A stretch of 64,000 nucleotides of DNA from Diphasiastrum complanatum (GCA_029204225.1 CM055101.1:41252927-41316926); one strand, 5' to 3'. Numbered from the stretch's first letter, positions 46,171 through 59,419 are shown. The notes: generated by a model from the letters alone, not told the origin. Program-made: numbers and translations.

Positions 46171-49100
46171 CCTCACTAGATAGACAGCTAGTAGACAATG
46201 ACAAGTCAATGAGCATAAATGACTACTTTGTTTCACTATAGCAAATGCACAACCACATAAAACTTCGACTCAGATCTAGACTCCTGTGACAAGGCAACAT
46301 GCAAGCCCACACACACTCATGCAAACCAACACGAATGATAAAGCGTCAAATACATGACCAAGGCCTGCCCATAAGTGGTATCCTGTCGTACCAACACCTG
46401 TGCCACCTGTAGATCTGCTGCTACACCACTGGTCACCAAATCAGGTCTCCAACCATGGCCTGCACTTGTAATCAAGATGCCCTCACGTCCAAGCATATCA
46501 CATAGATGTCCTCATACATCATCCAAGATCAACCATCTCGAACCAATGAGCGCTCCAAGCCTCATCTTTGATGTATCTCCCAAACAAAGCTATGCTCCAA
46601 GCCGCTTTGCCCTAACATCTTGTCCAATAAGTCTTGAAAGCTAATCCCCATCCATTCTCCATGCTCCAAGCACAAGACTCTACCAAGGACTCAATGAATG
46701 AATGTACACAAACCTCACCATAGGCTCTACCTGAGTAGCTCGCCCACCTCCCAGAGATACTAATGATGATCTGTCTGTCCTACATCCCATGTAGGTTCAA
46801 CTTCCCATGCTTGACGTTGCCAACTCTGATCTGACCAGTATATAGGCCTCCCACCAAGGAGCCTATCTCCCCACAATTGTATCCATCATAGCGTCCAAGC
46901 CAAAGCAAATGCAAACTAGATCCACTATCGTGATGAATGACTCACCCATGATCCATAGCATATCAAGTAGGATAGCTCCAGAACCCTATACCCTGTACCA
47001 TCTGGTCACCAAATATCCATTACCCGCTGATAGCTCCCCAAGAATCTATCCACATGTAGTGCAACTAGACTCCAACTGGAACTAACCAAAAACTGCATCC
47101 TGCTTACCAAATAATGATGGATAGAAACAACATGTGACGCCAACTTGGAGATCACTATGCATATAACCATGCAGCTCACCTGATTACTCGCCAAAGTATC
47201 AACTGCCACTCCCTGAGCAACCATCTCAATCCCTGTCAGCTCACAACCGTGGGCATGCTGGATCAACATCACCCCGTAATGCACTCCATGCCCTCAAGAT
47301 ATGTACCACCCCAGGTACACTCCATGCCACCTACCTCCAAGTAGGCATGACCCGTCCCTAGGTCATCACACATAATGCACCAGTTGAAGAACATCATCCA
47401 TACATCAAATGACACATCATACTTGAGCAATTGTAGCATCTCCCTAAGTGCCACCCCAATGGACTCGTCATCCACATACTATGCTCACCTAATGTCTCCG
47501 ATCCTGGTCACCATCCTGCTAGACAAGCCGAACTCCAAAGCATCGCCTGCTCCACCTGGCTCCTGGCATCTGATCGCTATCCCTGGCTATGTGCCACCTG
47601 ACACCATACACCATGCCAATGCAAGCATATCCTTGAGTCGCCGCTCATGGGATCGCGAGACTATTGTCTCCCTGATCATACTGAGGTATATGGCTATGAG
47701 TGACTTCCTCTAGGCTTATCCCTGATCTCACCACATGAGAATCTGCACCATAGAAATTTCAACACATGTGCCAAGCCTAGACTCCTGCAAATACAGCCAA
47801 CTGCATGAAAGCTATAGATAGCTTATCCATGCCCGTGATGGTAGATGCCTCCCCATCGATGCCAATGTCCAAAACTGGCCCCTTGCTGTAATGCCAACCT
47901 GTACTCCCAAATGAGCACACCATGAAGTCCTCGCCATCAATGTCCCCTTCAGTAGATCGCTAGCAAAACACCCATCATAGTGTTTGCCCTCTGATCATAC
48001 CCCGTGCGATCTCCATCAGCTCTTCAACCTAGAGCCGGCTCTCAAAGCTTCACGCTTTGACCATTTGCATTTGCAGTGTTCTGATTCTATCATGAATCCC
48101 ACCTATAAGTCCTGTCATGCCAATGACTCAAGTCCAATATGAAATAGTTGCCCCTGATGACCATCCCATGTCATCTTGCAGTGCTATCCCTACTAGGTAT
48201 TTCAATGCCATCCCTAATCACAAAGATCTGAGCATCTACCTTGTAGTGCCCACCTGTATTCCCCCAAGCTAGCTCCAAGCTGCTCCTATGAATGGTTCCA
48301 AACCACTCCTTGAGAATACACTGAGATGTGAACTCCAAAGCCACCATCAAGTCCCTCACATGACTGTGCATGCCAGTATCCCTCCAAGTGAACCTGTGAG
48401 ATCTTCCATGGCCAAAACCAAATGATCTCCACCTTGCCATCACTAGAATATGCAACCCTGATGCAATCCTGATATGGCAAATTGACTTGACTTATCCAAA
48501 CTGGCAGTTGAAGTGTATCTCCTCGATGGCAAACCTGATACACTGCTCCACAACTACAATGACTTGATCAAAATTGACTTACCGAATGCAAAACCACAAA
48601 ATCATCACACTCACCACTCACCAAGAGCATCCAAAGCGTGATTATCGACTTTGACTTGCCATAACTTTTTAATCATATCTCAGAAGTTTGTCATGTAACA
48701 TATCATTGGAAAGCCTTTTGAGCGCTTTCCAATGCACCAAACTCCGCTAAATTTGGACTAACCACTAAAAAGTTATGCCATCTTTAGTGTGGAATCAAAA
48801 TGTGATTTCAAAAAGTTACGTTACGTAGAGTTCAAATTTGAGTGTTTTGATTGGTCCATGTGTAAGAAAAATGTAAGAAAGAATATAAAAAGAATCTTTA
48901 CAAAGGGTCTTTTTTGGATTTAGAATTCCTCTAATGTCCATCTCTCTTTGCTTTCACTCCTCCTTCATTCCAGCTATGGTGATCAGGTTCTAATCGCTCC
49001 ATCTCCCTCCTCTACACGCGGCTGCCCACGGCCTTCTGGCAGTAATATATCCTCACCAGGGCGCCTAGCTGTGTGCATTTACAGCTCAGAAAAATGTCTT

Positions 49101-49673
49101 GCACTGAGCAAGATTCATACTTTTATGTTTTTCAAACCCTGGCTACTTAATATGCTACCCAATCTTCATGGATTCATGCAATCATTGCTCCACATCAAGC
49201 TGTGGCCTTTTAGCACTCACTTAGAAGCTCTAAGGTGCCCACTGTCAAAGCTTTACATCTCTCAATTCCATCCACTACAGAGAGAGATTCATGGTTTTCC
49301 CCTTTGAAACCCTAGTTGCCTTCTTACATAGCCTGAGAAAGAGAATTGATTGCTCTATGATTGCTCCATGGCTGACTTTGCACTTCTGGCAATCGCTTGG
49401 CCTCACCTAAACAATGCTGGGTAGCTTTTTATAGTGCCCAAATCCGTCAAGTATAGAGAAAGATCCGTGACTTTCCGTTTTTCTTCAACTAGGCCACTTT
49501 TTGGCAATTCACAGAACTGCTCCTTTCTCCTCACACTATGAATGGATTTCAAAATCCACTCAACCCTGAGTTACCACTACCTTGTAGCCCGTTTTGATCC
49601 GCTCCGCTCTCCAATTCTAATCTTGGCCTAATTTTGAAGTCTATGTTGATAGGAACATAAATTTTAAGGGGAG
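46171..49673. other. Unassigned repeat-like region
   Basis: CCA/TGC-rich sequence with many short minus-strand frames (for example 47475-47269 and 48455-48171) that contain frequent stops. I do not recognise a family. It may be the interior of a heavily decayed retroelement. A polypurine-like TTTTAAGGGGAG at 49662-49673 directly precedes the LTR at 49674, so the region could be the 3' part of that element. Confidence 0.3.
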
Positions 49674-50372
49674 TGTGAAGATTATTAAAATATTATCTTT
49701 CTATCTCGAGTTTGGGCCCATGTCCATGGTTATTTCCATTGTATTTCATGTTGTACATAAAAGGTATGTGAATTGAGCACATAACCTTCTAGTATAGGTT
49801 GGATTTATTCAATTTTATTGACATGCAGAAGTTTAGATAGCATGCAAGCTACATGCAATCAGTGCATGCAACATGCAAAGTGGTTTCTATGATCTACACA
49901 TGTCCAGACAAATTTATGAGTTGACATGCAGTACATGCAACATCCAGGCATGCAGTTACACATGTGGATCTCTGGTAGGTGAATTAGCTTAGTTAAGTGG
50001 ACTTTCCATGCAACTCCACTGTAGGAATTCGAGTCTCTCTCATGTAGGAAAATCTTGGCATGTTTTGCCATATTGTGAATAATGAGATTTTGGTAATTTG
50101 GACTCATTCTCTCTCTACCCGAGTTCTCTTTCATTTATTTTCTCTCTCTACCTGAGAGCAGCCTGTTTCTCACATACTAAGCACTTAGGATTATTCTAGA
50201 CATTCAATTCTCATAGTGAGAAGTTAGATTTTTTCATCAGATGTATGCCATTGTGCTCTTGCCATATATTTTTTCAAGTATATTGTTCTCTGATTAATCT
50301 TGTGCAATCACAACACCTCAGTAAGATCCTGTAGGGTGTGTGGTGAAGTTCTCACGTGCTAAAAACTTCACA
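49674..50372 (+). repeat. LTR, plus orientation
   Basis: 699 bp starting TGTGAAG and ending CTTCACA (7-bp inverted ends). It is preceded by a polypurine-like TTTTAAGGGGAG, so it behaves as a 3' LTR. It is similar throughout to the reverse complement of 55554-56271. Coding sequence of a different gypsy RT starts immediately after its end. Confidence 0.87.
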
Positions 50373-52125
50373 TTTAGTGGTTACAATATGATAGAAATCG
50401 CACTTGAAGATCAACACAAAATTGTCTTTGCCATGGAATGGGAAACATTTTGTTGGAAGATGGTGTCCTTTGGACTATGTAACGCTCCTAGTACCTTCCA
50501 ACGCGTCATGCAAGCAACCTTTATGGACCTGATAGGTGATACACTAGAAGTCTACCTAGATGATCTAGGAGTCCACTCTGAAGCATCTAGACATTTAGCC
50601 GTACTTGAAAAGATATGCATTTATTGCTAGAGGTATGGTATCTCCCTAAACCCTGAGAAATGCCATATCTGGGTTACCGATGGTGTTGTCCTAGGACACA
50701 TCATATCCCAGAATGGAATTGCTACTGATTCTGAAAAGGTAAAAGTCATTATAGAGATGCCCATCCCTAGAACCGTGCATGAGGTCCTAGCTGATCATCT
50801 TTCATGAATCCCTAGCACCGACAAACTAACAGAAGGTGTTAATGACAGCCTTCCTGATGCTATCTTGTTTCAAGTAGATTACACCCAAGTTTGGGCCCAT
50901 GAAATCATTGAGTACCTCACTACTGGCCAAATTGATCCGAATCTACCTAAACCCGCTTAGCAAGCATTGATTTACAAATCCGCTCCCTACACTCTCATTG
51001 CTGGACAACTCTATAAAAAAGGGACGGATGGAATTATTCATCGGTGCCTCAGAGAAGGAGAAACTATACCCATCATTTTTCTAACTCATGAAGGAAGCGC
51101 CAGTGGACATTTCTCATCTGAGACGACATCGCAAAAAATATTGTTGGCCAAATTCTGGTGGCCAACCTTATTTAAGGATGCACATCAATTTGTAATGGCA
51201 TGCAATATTTGTCAACGTGCAAAACGACCCCAATTCAAGGATTCCATGCCATTAATTCCCATCTTGTCAGACCAAGCATTTTTCAAATGGGAAATCGAAA
51301 ATATGTGGGACCGATTAGCTCGGCTGCTAGATTCACACAATCTCAATACATTATAGTAGCCACCGACTATTGTACCAAATGGGCCGAAGCTCGTGCTGCT
51401 AAATCTGTCGATGCAAAATCCACTACTAAATTTCTTTATGAGCAGGTTATGGTACGTTTTGGGTGCCCATTAGAGATCGTTAGCGATAGGGGAACACATT
51501 TCTTAAATGCTGTGATTGAACACTTACTATCCACCTGTTTAGTGGTCCATAGGAAAAGTGCCCCCTATTATCCAAGATGCAATGGCCAAGATGAGTCAAT
51601 GAATAAGATCCTATGTGACATCCTCACTAAGTCAGTAGAGGCCAGTAGGTCTGATTGGGAACTAAAGTTGCATGCTGCCTTTGGGCTTATCGCAGCATCC
51701 CCAAGAAATCTACTGGATCTACCTCTTTTCAGTTGACTTATGGCTAGGAAGCAGTTATGCCAGTTGAATTTTATGTTCCATCCTTACGCCTGGCCTATGA
51801 TCTGCAATTGGATTCCAAACAAATCTTAGCCAATTGCTTGTTTCATCTTGAAAAGCTTTGTGAAACCCGTGCCATTAGTGTCCATGCACAACAAGTTCAC
51901 AAGCTTAGACAAAAAGATTGGCATGATCGTTTGATTAAGCTCAAGGAGTTTAAAGAAGGGGATAAAGTCCTCTTGTACCAAGCTAAGGCCCATAAGGGAA
52001 AGTTGAAATTTACGGGGCCAAGGCCATATTTGATTGACCAGATCTTTTCGTCAGGTTATGCCCGTCTTAAAACACTTGATGGAATCTCCTTAGATTCAAT
52101 AGTGGATGGGAGTCGACTTAGATAG
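50373..52125 (+). pseudogene. Gypsy RT and integrase relic, RNase H deleted
   Basis: RT begins abruptly at FSGYNMIEIALEDQHKIV and continues through FGLCNAPSTFQRVM and the catalytic VYLDDLGVHS to CHIWVTDGVVLGHIIS. RNase H is absent. The integrase finger (LTHEGSASGHFSSE, CNICQRAKRP) and core (IIVATDYCTKWAEARAAKS, IVSDRGTHF, CNGQDESMNKI) follow, then the C-terminal region (FKEGDKVLLYQAKAHKG). Several frameshifts are present. There is no chromodomain, unlike the element at 15118-20624. Its 5' edge coincides with the LTR end at 50372. Confidence 0.82.
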
Positions 52126-53100
52126 TATCACGAACACTCCTTCTATCTTGAAATGTACTGATCACATTCGTCGTTCTATGTGTTGCCTGCATGTACCCGT
52201 ACCCTTGTCGTTCTGTGTGTGTATCTTTCGCTTTATTTGCTTTTTCATCTATTTCCTTCTAGATCCGATCTCATTGTTTGCATGTTAGACATCAATCGAC
52301 TAGATAAAATGAATGCGCGATCTATCTTGATCCGACCTCCACTCACTTTAGATCTATCAAACAAGTCCATATCTATCTTGATCAGTCTCCATTTTCTAGA
52401 TCTCCATCTAGCAATTAGTTTCCATATCTCTCTCGATCAGAGTTTCCAATATTCTAGAAAAATGGATCAAGTGCTAAGAAACTACATCAATAGCATCAAA
52501 AAATCTCAGACATCTTTTGCCAACCTTCTCCTCATCATTCAGAAAACATCTATCACTAGGGTGAGTTTTGGCCAATTAGAAACTAGGTCAACACTATGAT
52601 TAGAGTAAAAACTCATCAGATCCTCACAAAAGACATCAAAAACTGTGAATTTTGCATTAACCAAAATGTGCCAGTACTGCAATGGACCTTTTGAGGCCAA
52701 TCAAATATTGTCTGACCCCTATGCGAATTTGTTTAGACACTTTCCAAAAATTAGTACAGAAAAGCATAGAAAATCTAAGCACAGAACTCGCACAACCTGA
52801 AAAGCAATAAGACAGAATTCGCACATCCACTCAAGAACTCACCCACAATGAAAAAATACTAAGAATAACTTTGGAGAATTTTGATGGCTTGCTAATTTTG
52901 TCAAAATCAGATTCAAGTGAGTTTCAAGTCAAAAAGAGCTGTTACACCTTGCAAGAATTCGTACGATCATTTTGCCATGTCATCAGAATTCGCGAGCAGT
53001 CCAGAATGTCTTAGAATTAGTTCGATGATTTCTCTGAAAGGTGGGCGACTTGCAAAAATTTTGACCAAGAACCTCTTTATAAAGAGGACCTCACCCCTTG
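52126..53100. other. Nothing recognised
   Basis: About 1 kb between the integrase relic and the copia gag. Short frames only. Confidence 0.4.
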
Positions 53101-53450
53101 CGCGAGTTCATTAGATGAGTTCACTAGGGAGACTATGCTGAAAGCCTTCCAACGCTACCTCAGTCCACCAATGTATTTGAGGGTCAACTCATACTTCTGT
53201 TTTAATCTTTCCCACCTTGCATGGCTACTTTCACAGTCTTCAATCTGCATGAGTAGATCTTCATTAATGGACGAAACGATGATCGCCATTGCGCGCTCAT
53301 CTTTTCTGATCCATTCAGCTCTCCTCGGGTCTCCCTCTAGAGGCTGCACCTCTGAGAATTCGGTCACCGACCAGATGCCTTCACCCTTTCGAAAAGTTTT
53401 GATTTTGAATTTTCAGATTCTGTAATTTGCGCCATCAAGACTGATTGCTA
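53101..53450 (-). pseudogene. Copia gag N-terminal fragment
   Basis: The minus strand reads MAQITESENSKSKLFERVKA, then a break near 53375, then WIRKDERAMAIIVSSINEDL and ESSHARWERLKQKYE, a UBN2-type copia gag. It lies just inside the LTR and primer-binding site at 53512-54353 in the same orientation. The rest of the element is absent. Confidence 0.75.
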
Positions 53451-53511
53451 CTCTTGTTTGGATTGTTGTAGCCATATTGTGTTGTCTAGAAAATCAGTAG
53501 TGATAATCAGT

Positions 53512-53525
53512 GTGCTCTGATACCA
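53512..53525 (-). promoter_or_regulatory. Copia primer-binding site
   Basis: On the minus strand, TGGTATCAGAGCAC directly follows the LTR end at 53526. It matches initiator methionine tRNA. Confidence 0.88.
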
Positions 53526-54353
53526 TGTCGCGGAAGCAGAAAACGTTGTTTGGTTTCGCAAAGACAAAACTATTTCTTTTTCGTTTTCGTTTTCGTCTTC
53601 GTATTCGCGAACGATTTTGTTTCTTTGAATTTTCTTTTGCGCGGAAGCTTTTACAGGAACCTAGACCCTCGACTACACATCACAGAACACATTTTGTTCT
53701 AGCAATTACGATAGACAACACAAGACAAGGAGATGCACGAAAATAGAGCAACTGTATTATCAATTTAATTTTTAAAGGGAGATCGTCAGTGTCTCGTTCG
53801 TTGGCAGAATGACACTCTGCTCTTTCGCTATTTTTTAGCTCGTTGGCAGACTTTCATGCATACCTCTAGTATTTTTCTTTTCTGTTCTATTTGCTACCTC
53901 TCTCTCTGTCTCTTACAAAAAATTCTGTCTATTCTCTTCACTCTATCTTATTTATGATTCAAAGAGGGTAGTTTATATCTCCATTGTGTGGAGTTTACAA
54001 GATGGCTTGAACACAGAAATCACAAGACTAGTTAACGCTAATCAACTAATCAGTTAGTTTCCGTCGTTGCCACTCGTTTCACCTGGGCATGAAGTCTACG
54101 ACTCCAAGCCCATTCACGCTGCCAGCTGGCAGCGTGAAAGATTCCTCTTCATTTGTTTCGTAATCTCTCGTTTGCTTTCGTTCTTTTCGTTTCTTTCGTA
54201 GTTTTTTGTTTTGCGTCCCTTTGCAGTTTGCGGTCCTAGAGGTGTGTTTACGATTCACGAATGATTCGTGAATCATTTGTGCTTCAAGTCAAGGCACATT
54301 GACTGTCGCGAATTGTTCTCATTCGACCTTTGTTTCTTGTTCGTGCTACGACA
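53526..54353 (-). repeat. Copia LTR (5' LTR of a minus-strand element)
   Basis: 828 bp with 5-bp inverted ends TGTCG/CGACA; the inner end abuts the primer-binding site. It contains a TTTTCG-rich block near 53576-53605 and an 11-bp-arm hairpin, GATTCACGAAT/GATTCGTGAATC, near 54251. The outer boundary is inferred from the inverted ends. Confidence 0.65.
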
Positions 54354-54566
54354 AAGTTGCAGGAGTTCACCATTTCTGACAAACATGAAGGCCGTTCTGT
54401 AGTATAGTCGGGCCATCATCTCATGGTCTTCCTTTGACTAGAGGGCTACGTTGGGATTGATCCTTATTGGATCCAAACCATGATCCCAAAAACACTCTTG
54501 CTGCATTAGAAAGGCCATTGATTGGCAATATCCACGTATGTGTAATTTGGATGAATGGGCTCTGAG
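54354..54566. other. Junction sequence between copia LTR and gypsy gag
   Basis: A short stretch with no recognised coding. It probably still belongs to the decayed gypsy interior above it. Confidence 0.3.
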
Positions 54567-55553
54567 TCAGTTTAGAAGGTTTGGAACACTTGATGAGAGC
54601 ATCGTTGAGAGTAGTCCAAGAAGCGAGATATATACTTCTCCATAATTGAATACTGAGACCATTTGTTGGAATTCTCGATTGTACTCAGCAACTTTAGTTG
54701 TCTGGTTCAAAGAACACCATTGGATGAAGTCGGATCGATTGAAGATCTGTCTACAAACTCTTTTGAAAGCTAACCAATTCTCAAGAAGATAGTCGTGAAT
54801 GATGTTCCACCATGACTGAACACATCCTTGGAGATCCGATGAAGCAAAGAAAACCATGCTACTGTCACCAATACATCCACTGTAGTAGAAGTTATAATCC
54901 AAATCTTCTAGCCAATTGTCTACATCAATGGAGTGAATGATTCCATCAAAGGTAGGACTGATGTATGCAGACAATCGTTGATTGTAACAATAAGGTTTAT
55001 GTTGAGCAGTTACTTTCCACCATTCATTGATATGGTTTGTAAATAAGTGCTCCAGAGCAAGGTCACGATCCATCATATCGCGTAACTCCATAAAACTAGC
55101 GACATGAATGGATTTGGATGAGCACATTTCTCATAGGAGTTTGAAGAGAATTTAAATAGTAGTCCAAGCATTTTCTATACTCAAATTTTGTCTTTGGAAC
55201 CAGTGCCAAAAAATGTTGATTGAATTGATATACAGACCCCGTTTGCTTGAGAGATTCGAATGATTTCTCATAAAATCTGGTAATACTATCAATGCAAGCT
55301 ATTTTAAATTGACTCCAAAGCTTTCTGTTCAAATGTGCTTGAGTATCCCACCATGCTCAAACTTGTCCTTGAAAGCACAATCAAACGAAATAAGTTTTAT
55401 CCTCTTCAAAATAATGGTGATGAAAGAAATAACCTTCCAATTTAGTCAACCAATCATCAATGCTAATTGAACTTGGTTGTCCATCAAATGCAAGGCTGTA
55501 ACGTACGATTTCATATTGTATTTTATCAATAGATGGAAGATGAATGTTTTGAC
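54567..55553 (-). pseudogene. Two gag domains in tandem beside an LTR
   Basis: Reading down from the LTR, the first gag-like domain (55553-55140) has LAFDGQPSSISIDDWLTKLE, a decayed AWW motif, then FNQHFLALVPKTKFEYRKCL. A second domain of the same layout follows at about 55080-54567: SPTFDGIIHSIDVDNWLEDL, QGCVQSWWNIIHDYLLENW, then EYNREFQQMVSVFNYGE. Both have the DxW...L...AWW/SWW...F order of Retrotrans_gag. Each is interrupted once or more. Either an internal duplication or two overlapping elements made the array. Confidence 0.68.
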
Positions 55554-56271
55554 TGTGAAGTTTTTAGCACGTGTGAACTTCACCACACACCCTACAGGAT
55601 CTTACTGAGGTGTTGTGATTGCACAAGATTGATCAAAGAACAGTAAGGCTTGAAAAATCGAAGGCAAGAGCACAATGGCATACATTTGATAAAAAAATCT
55701 AACTCTTCAATATGGAAATGAATGTCAGAAATTCAGTATGGGAAAAAGAGGCTGCTCTCGAGTAGAGAGAGAAAATCAAGCATAGAAAACTCGGGTAGAG
55801 AGAGAATGAGTCCAAAACACCAAAATCTCAATATTCACAATGTGGCAAAACATGCCTAGCTTTCCCTACATGAGAGAGACTCGAATTCCTACAATGGAGT
55901 TGCATGGAAAGTCCACTTAACTGAACTAATTCACCTACCAGAGATCCACATGTGTAACTGCATGCATGTATGTTGCATGTACTGCTTGTCAACTCATAAA
56001 ACTGCCTAGACATTTGTAGATCACAGAAACTACTTTGCATGTTGCATGCATTGATTGCATGTGGCTTGCATGCATACAATATGACTTTGCATGTTATCTA
56101 AACTACTGCATGTCATCAAAATTGAACCTATCTAGCTCAAATCCGAACTACACTAGAAGGATATGTGCTCAATTCACACTCCTTTTATGTACAACATGAA
56201 TTTTAGTGGAAATCACCATGGACATGGCCCCAAACTCGAGATAGGAAGATAATATTTTAATAATCTTCACA
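55554..56271 (-). repeat. LTR, minus orientation
   Basis: 718 bp, reverse complement of the LTR at 49674-50372 with visible divergence and small indels. Its ends are TGTGAAG and CTTCACA. Gag-like coding begins directly inside it, and I could not find a standard primer-binding site. Confidence 0.87.
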
Positions 56272-58302
56272 TGGACTATAACGGTAATCCATCGTTAATG
56301 ACTAGTGAAGACTTGTGGACTATGAATTCATCGTCTAATATTTATTCAGAATGGTATTTTACAGGCTGGTAAAATTGCTCTTCTCCACCCACTTAAAAAT
56401 TTTGAGTCCTCGAAGAATATAGTGGCTGTGAATGGAAAGTGTAACAAATTAAAATGAAGTAGCAATTGTGTTCAATTTGTCACTATGAGCAATTTTGCTC
56501 TTTACAGCGTCGAATTCCGAACTCAAACAGAAAAGATATGAAGATTTGAAAATCACTAATGGACACACGAAAAGACTGACTCAAGAAAAGAGGTCTTGAA
56601 AAAAAATAGATGGTAAAAATTAAAATTACAAAGTTTTGATAAATTCTCAGTGTCAGGCTCATTATTCTGATTACTTATCGTTTTTATTGCACTGAATTCC
56701 GAACTCAAATAAAAAAGTTATGGGAGTTTAAAGATAAACAAAGAAATGAATTTGTCTAACTTGAAAAGGGGGGATCATTTAACAAAAATATATAAATTGA
56801 ATTCAATAAGACTTTGAAATCCTTGAAATGTTTATGTTCTCAAAAAAAATTTGGAGGAACCATAGGAAATTACAAAATTTATGGCAATTTTTTTTTTACG
56901 GGTGCCTCTATGGTGCAGTTGGGTGCTTGTGAAAAAAATTGTGATAATTGTAAAAAAAAAATTGAAAAATGCTGGCAAATAGGAGAGAGACCGGGTAGAG
57001 AGAGAGGGATCTCAACAGAAGGAGAGAGAAGGGGTAGAGAGAGAATGATCTCAATCGGAGGAGAGAGAAAATGGGTAGAGAGAGAAGGAGTTCAACCAGA
57101 GGAAGGAAGTAGAGAGAGAACAATCTCAACCGAAGGAGAGAAGGAGGTAGAGAGAGAGTGGGTTCGACGGAATCAAGGTGAGGGTAGAGAGAGAGTGATC
57201 TCGACCGAATACTAGTTCATTGGCATCTCGACCGACGTGAAGGTGGATGAGCTCTCGACCGAGGAAATGCATGAGGTCTCGACTAGTGGAGGTTCATTGG
57301 GACCTTGATCGAATGTTATTCACAGAGAGAACTCTCAACCGGAGAGGAGAGAGAGAAAGAAAAATCAAGTAAATGGAGGGAAAAACTCAATAAAAAAAGT
57401 GCTTCTTTTTTTTTGGGTTTTTTTGTTTGCCTGATCGTGGAGCAAAGATCGGCAGCACAAGGATTTGTGAATGCGAAGCTGGATCTATGGGATTTGATTA
57501 TGCAAGGGAGTTCCAATTTCTTGTAAGAATGGAAAATGTAGGTTGAGCTAACCTTATTACGTTCAGAAGACAGCTAGGACCTGCATTGCCTGAGCGATCA
57601 CATTGGAAGAAACGGTTACAGATGGTGGTAATCAAGCGATGGGACGGATGTTTGATACAACATGTGGTTCCTTATTTAGAGAGCTTTAGCTCATTTGGGA
57701 TGAAGTGGGAGAGAGCAATGAAGAGAGAGACATACTCTTACTGCAATTGGAGCAGGAGTGCTTGGAAGACATATGGAGATGAGTTAATAGGTCTAGTTTA
57801 TAACAGAACAGGTCTGAAAATTTTAAAGAAAGAAAACTAGCAAAACTAGAGCTAGGAAAAAGAAATGTCATAATTTTTTGGATACTAATCCAAATGACCT
57901 GCCATATGGATCAAATCAAAGCTACAACAATGCTCTAAAATCATATGGAAATAAACTTGAAATAAAAACTCATATCAAATCTAAAAAATACAAACAAATT
58001 GAAAGGAAAATTCTAGTCACCTATTTTCACAGCTTTTGGAAAAAGTGCAATAACTTTTGCATCTCTTATCCAAATGGCTTGCAAATTGGTGCAAATTAAA
58101 GCTAAAAAAAATCTCTACAATTGTATTGAATCAGATTAATAATGAAAAACGAATTTAAATGTCAAAAATTGGTCTGAGCAGACCTGAAAATTTTAAACTT
58201 AAAAATTAGCAAAAAGAAAGCAAAATGCAATAAACTTATCAAATCTAATGGAATTCACATAGAATCATCGTGAATCATGGATCTATGCTCTGATATTAAG
58301 AA
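56272..58302. other. No gene; contains a minisatellite
   Basis: Apart from the minisatellite at 56985-57215 and purine-rich sequence to 57370, no coding motif is recognised. The long open frame over the minisatellite is a product of the repeat. Confidence 0.45.
56985..57215 (+). repeat. Purine-rich minisatellite, about 40-bp unit
   Basis: Five to six degenerate units of the form GGTAGAGAGAGA, then GATCTCAACCG, then GAAGGAGAGA. The shorter GATCTCGACCGA-like core continues less regularly to about 57350. Confidence 0.75.
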
Positions 58303-58860
58303 TGTCATGTGCCAAATCCCAAACTAATAGCAATTACAATGAAGTAAAGCTAATAGCAAGAAAAGTACAAGACCATCATGATAGCATATCCATAGAAAGC
58401 TAGAAACATGGAGTCTAACACCATAGAATCACATTAGCAATGGAAAGAAGAGTACAAGATATGTACATGAGCATTGATTCATGTGGATAGGGCACATGAG
58501 ACCTAGCAATGGAGATCCCTATGGCTCACATCCACAAGGAAGCTAGAAGCTCTCACTTGCAAATGAGCCAAAAGATTCACAAATTGATGTCTCTTGCCTA
58601 GTTATAGACAATGCTCTCATTTAACTAAACTTTATTATCTTGAGGGATAATTAGCCCTTGTTAAGTACTATTTAGGCTACATTGGGCCCTTGTTGGCCTA
58701 TTATCCTTATTAATTACTTTGGAGGGCCTAAAGAGGGAACCGCCTTGTTCTTAAGGCTAATAGCTCCTTTTGGGCCTACTAAGCTTACAATGGATATTAT
58801 ATTGCCTTGAAAATCACTGATGTACTAAATGTATATGACATGCCACAATTAAAACCAATG
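58303..58860 (-). repeat. LTR-like dispersed repeat, copy 2
   Basis: Reverse complement of 9747-10308. Its inner end on the minus strand (GCACATGACA) is followed within 5 bases by TAATATCAGAGCAT, a mutated tRNA-iMet primer-binding site at about 58287-58300. This identifies the repeat as an LTR. Confidence 0.55.
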
Positions 58861-59419
58861 AAAAAGAGGCAAGAGGAGGCATGAGCACCTTTCCTTAAGC
58901 TACGCACCTTCTGAAAGGGAACACAATGAAAATGCAAGATAATAACAAGAAGCAATTTGCAATAATCTCAAAGTGTCATTTACAAGGAAAATGCCTCTCT
59001 TCTTATAGCAAGAAAGGCCTTCCATAAGCTTCCACTAGCTTATGGGATTAGTTTCTAAACTTGTCATTCTAAGGCTTCTAAACTTCTAAGTTAGAACTAA
59101 GAACTTGAGAATATCTAACTTTAGAACTTGAGATATCTTGGAATCTTTCTAAGCTTAAGTTTCTTAAGTTTAAGACATTCTAAGTTTAAGTCTAAGTTGT
59201 TTTATTTAAGCTTCTACCCATTGACTTACAAAACACATGCAATAGTAGAAGTTTATTAACCAATATTTACCCACGTGTGGACTTACAATACACATGCCAT
59301 GATGTTTTATTGGTTTTACTTTGTTGCTAACAACTTCTCAAAGCAAGAGGAATTAGTAGATTGAATGATGTTGCTCAAGATTTTAGGATTGGCCTAAACT
59401 ATATCAATTTCCATCTTGT
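58861..59419. other. Nothing recognised
   Basis: AT-rich, with short imperfect repeats of CTAAGTTTAAG/CTTAAGTTT around 59130-59200. Confidence 0.4.

Noticed and set aside
46171-48543. Possible pararetrovirus or envelope-like coding on the minus strand
   Set aside because: Short frames with many stops and no recognisable RT, protease or movement-protein motif.
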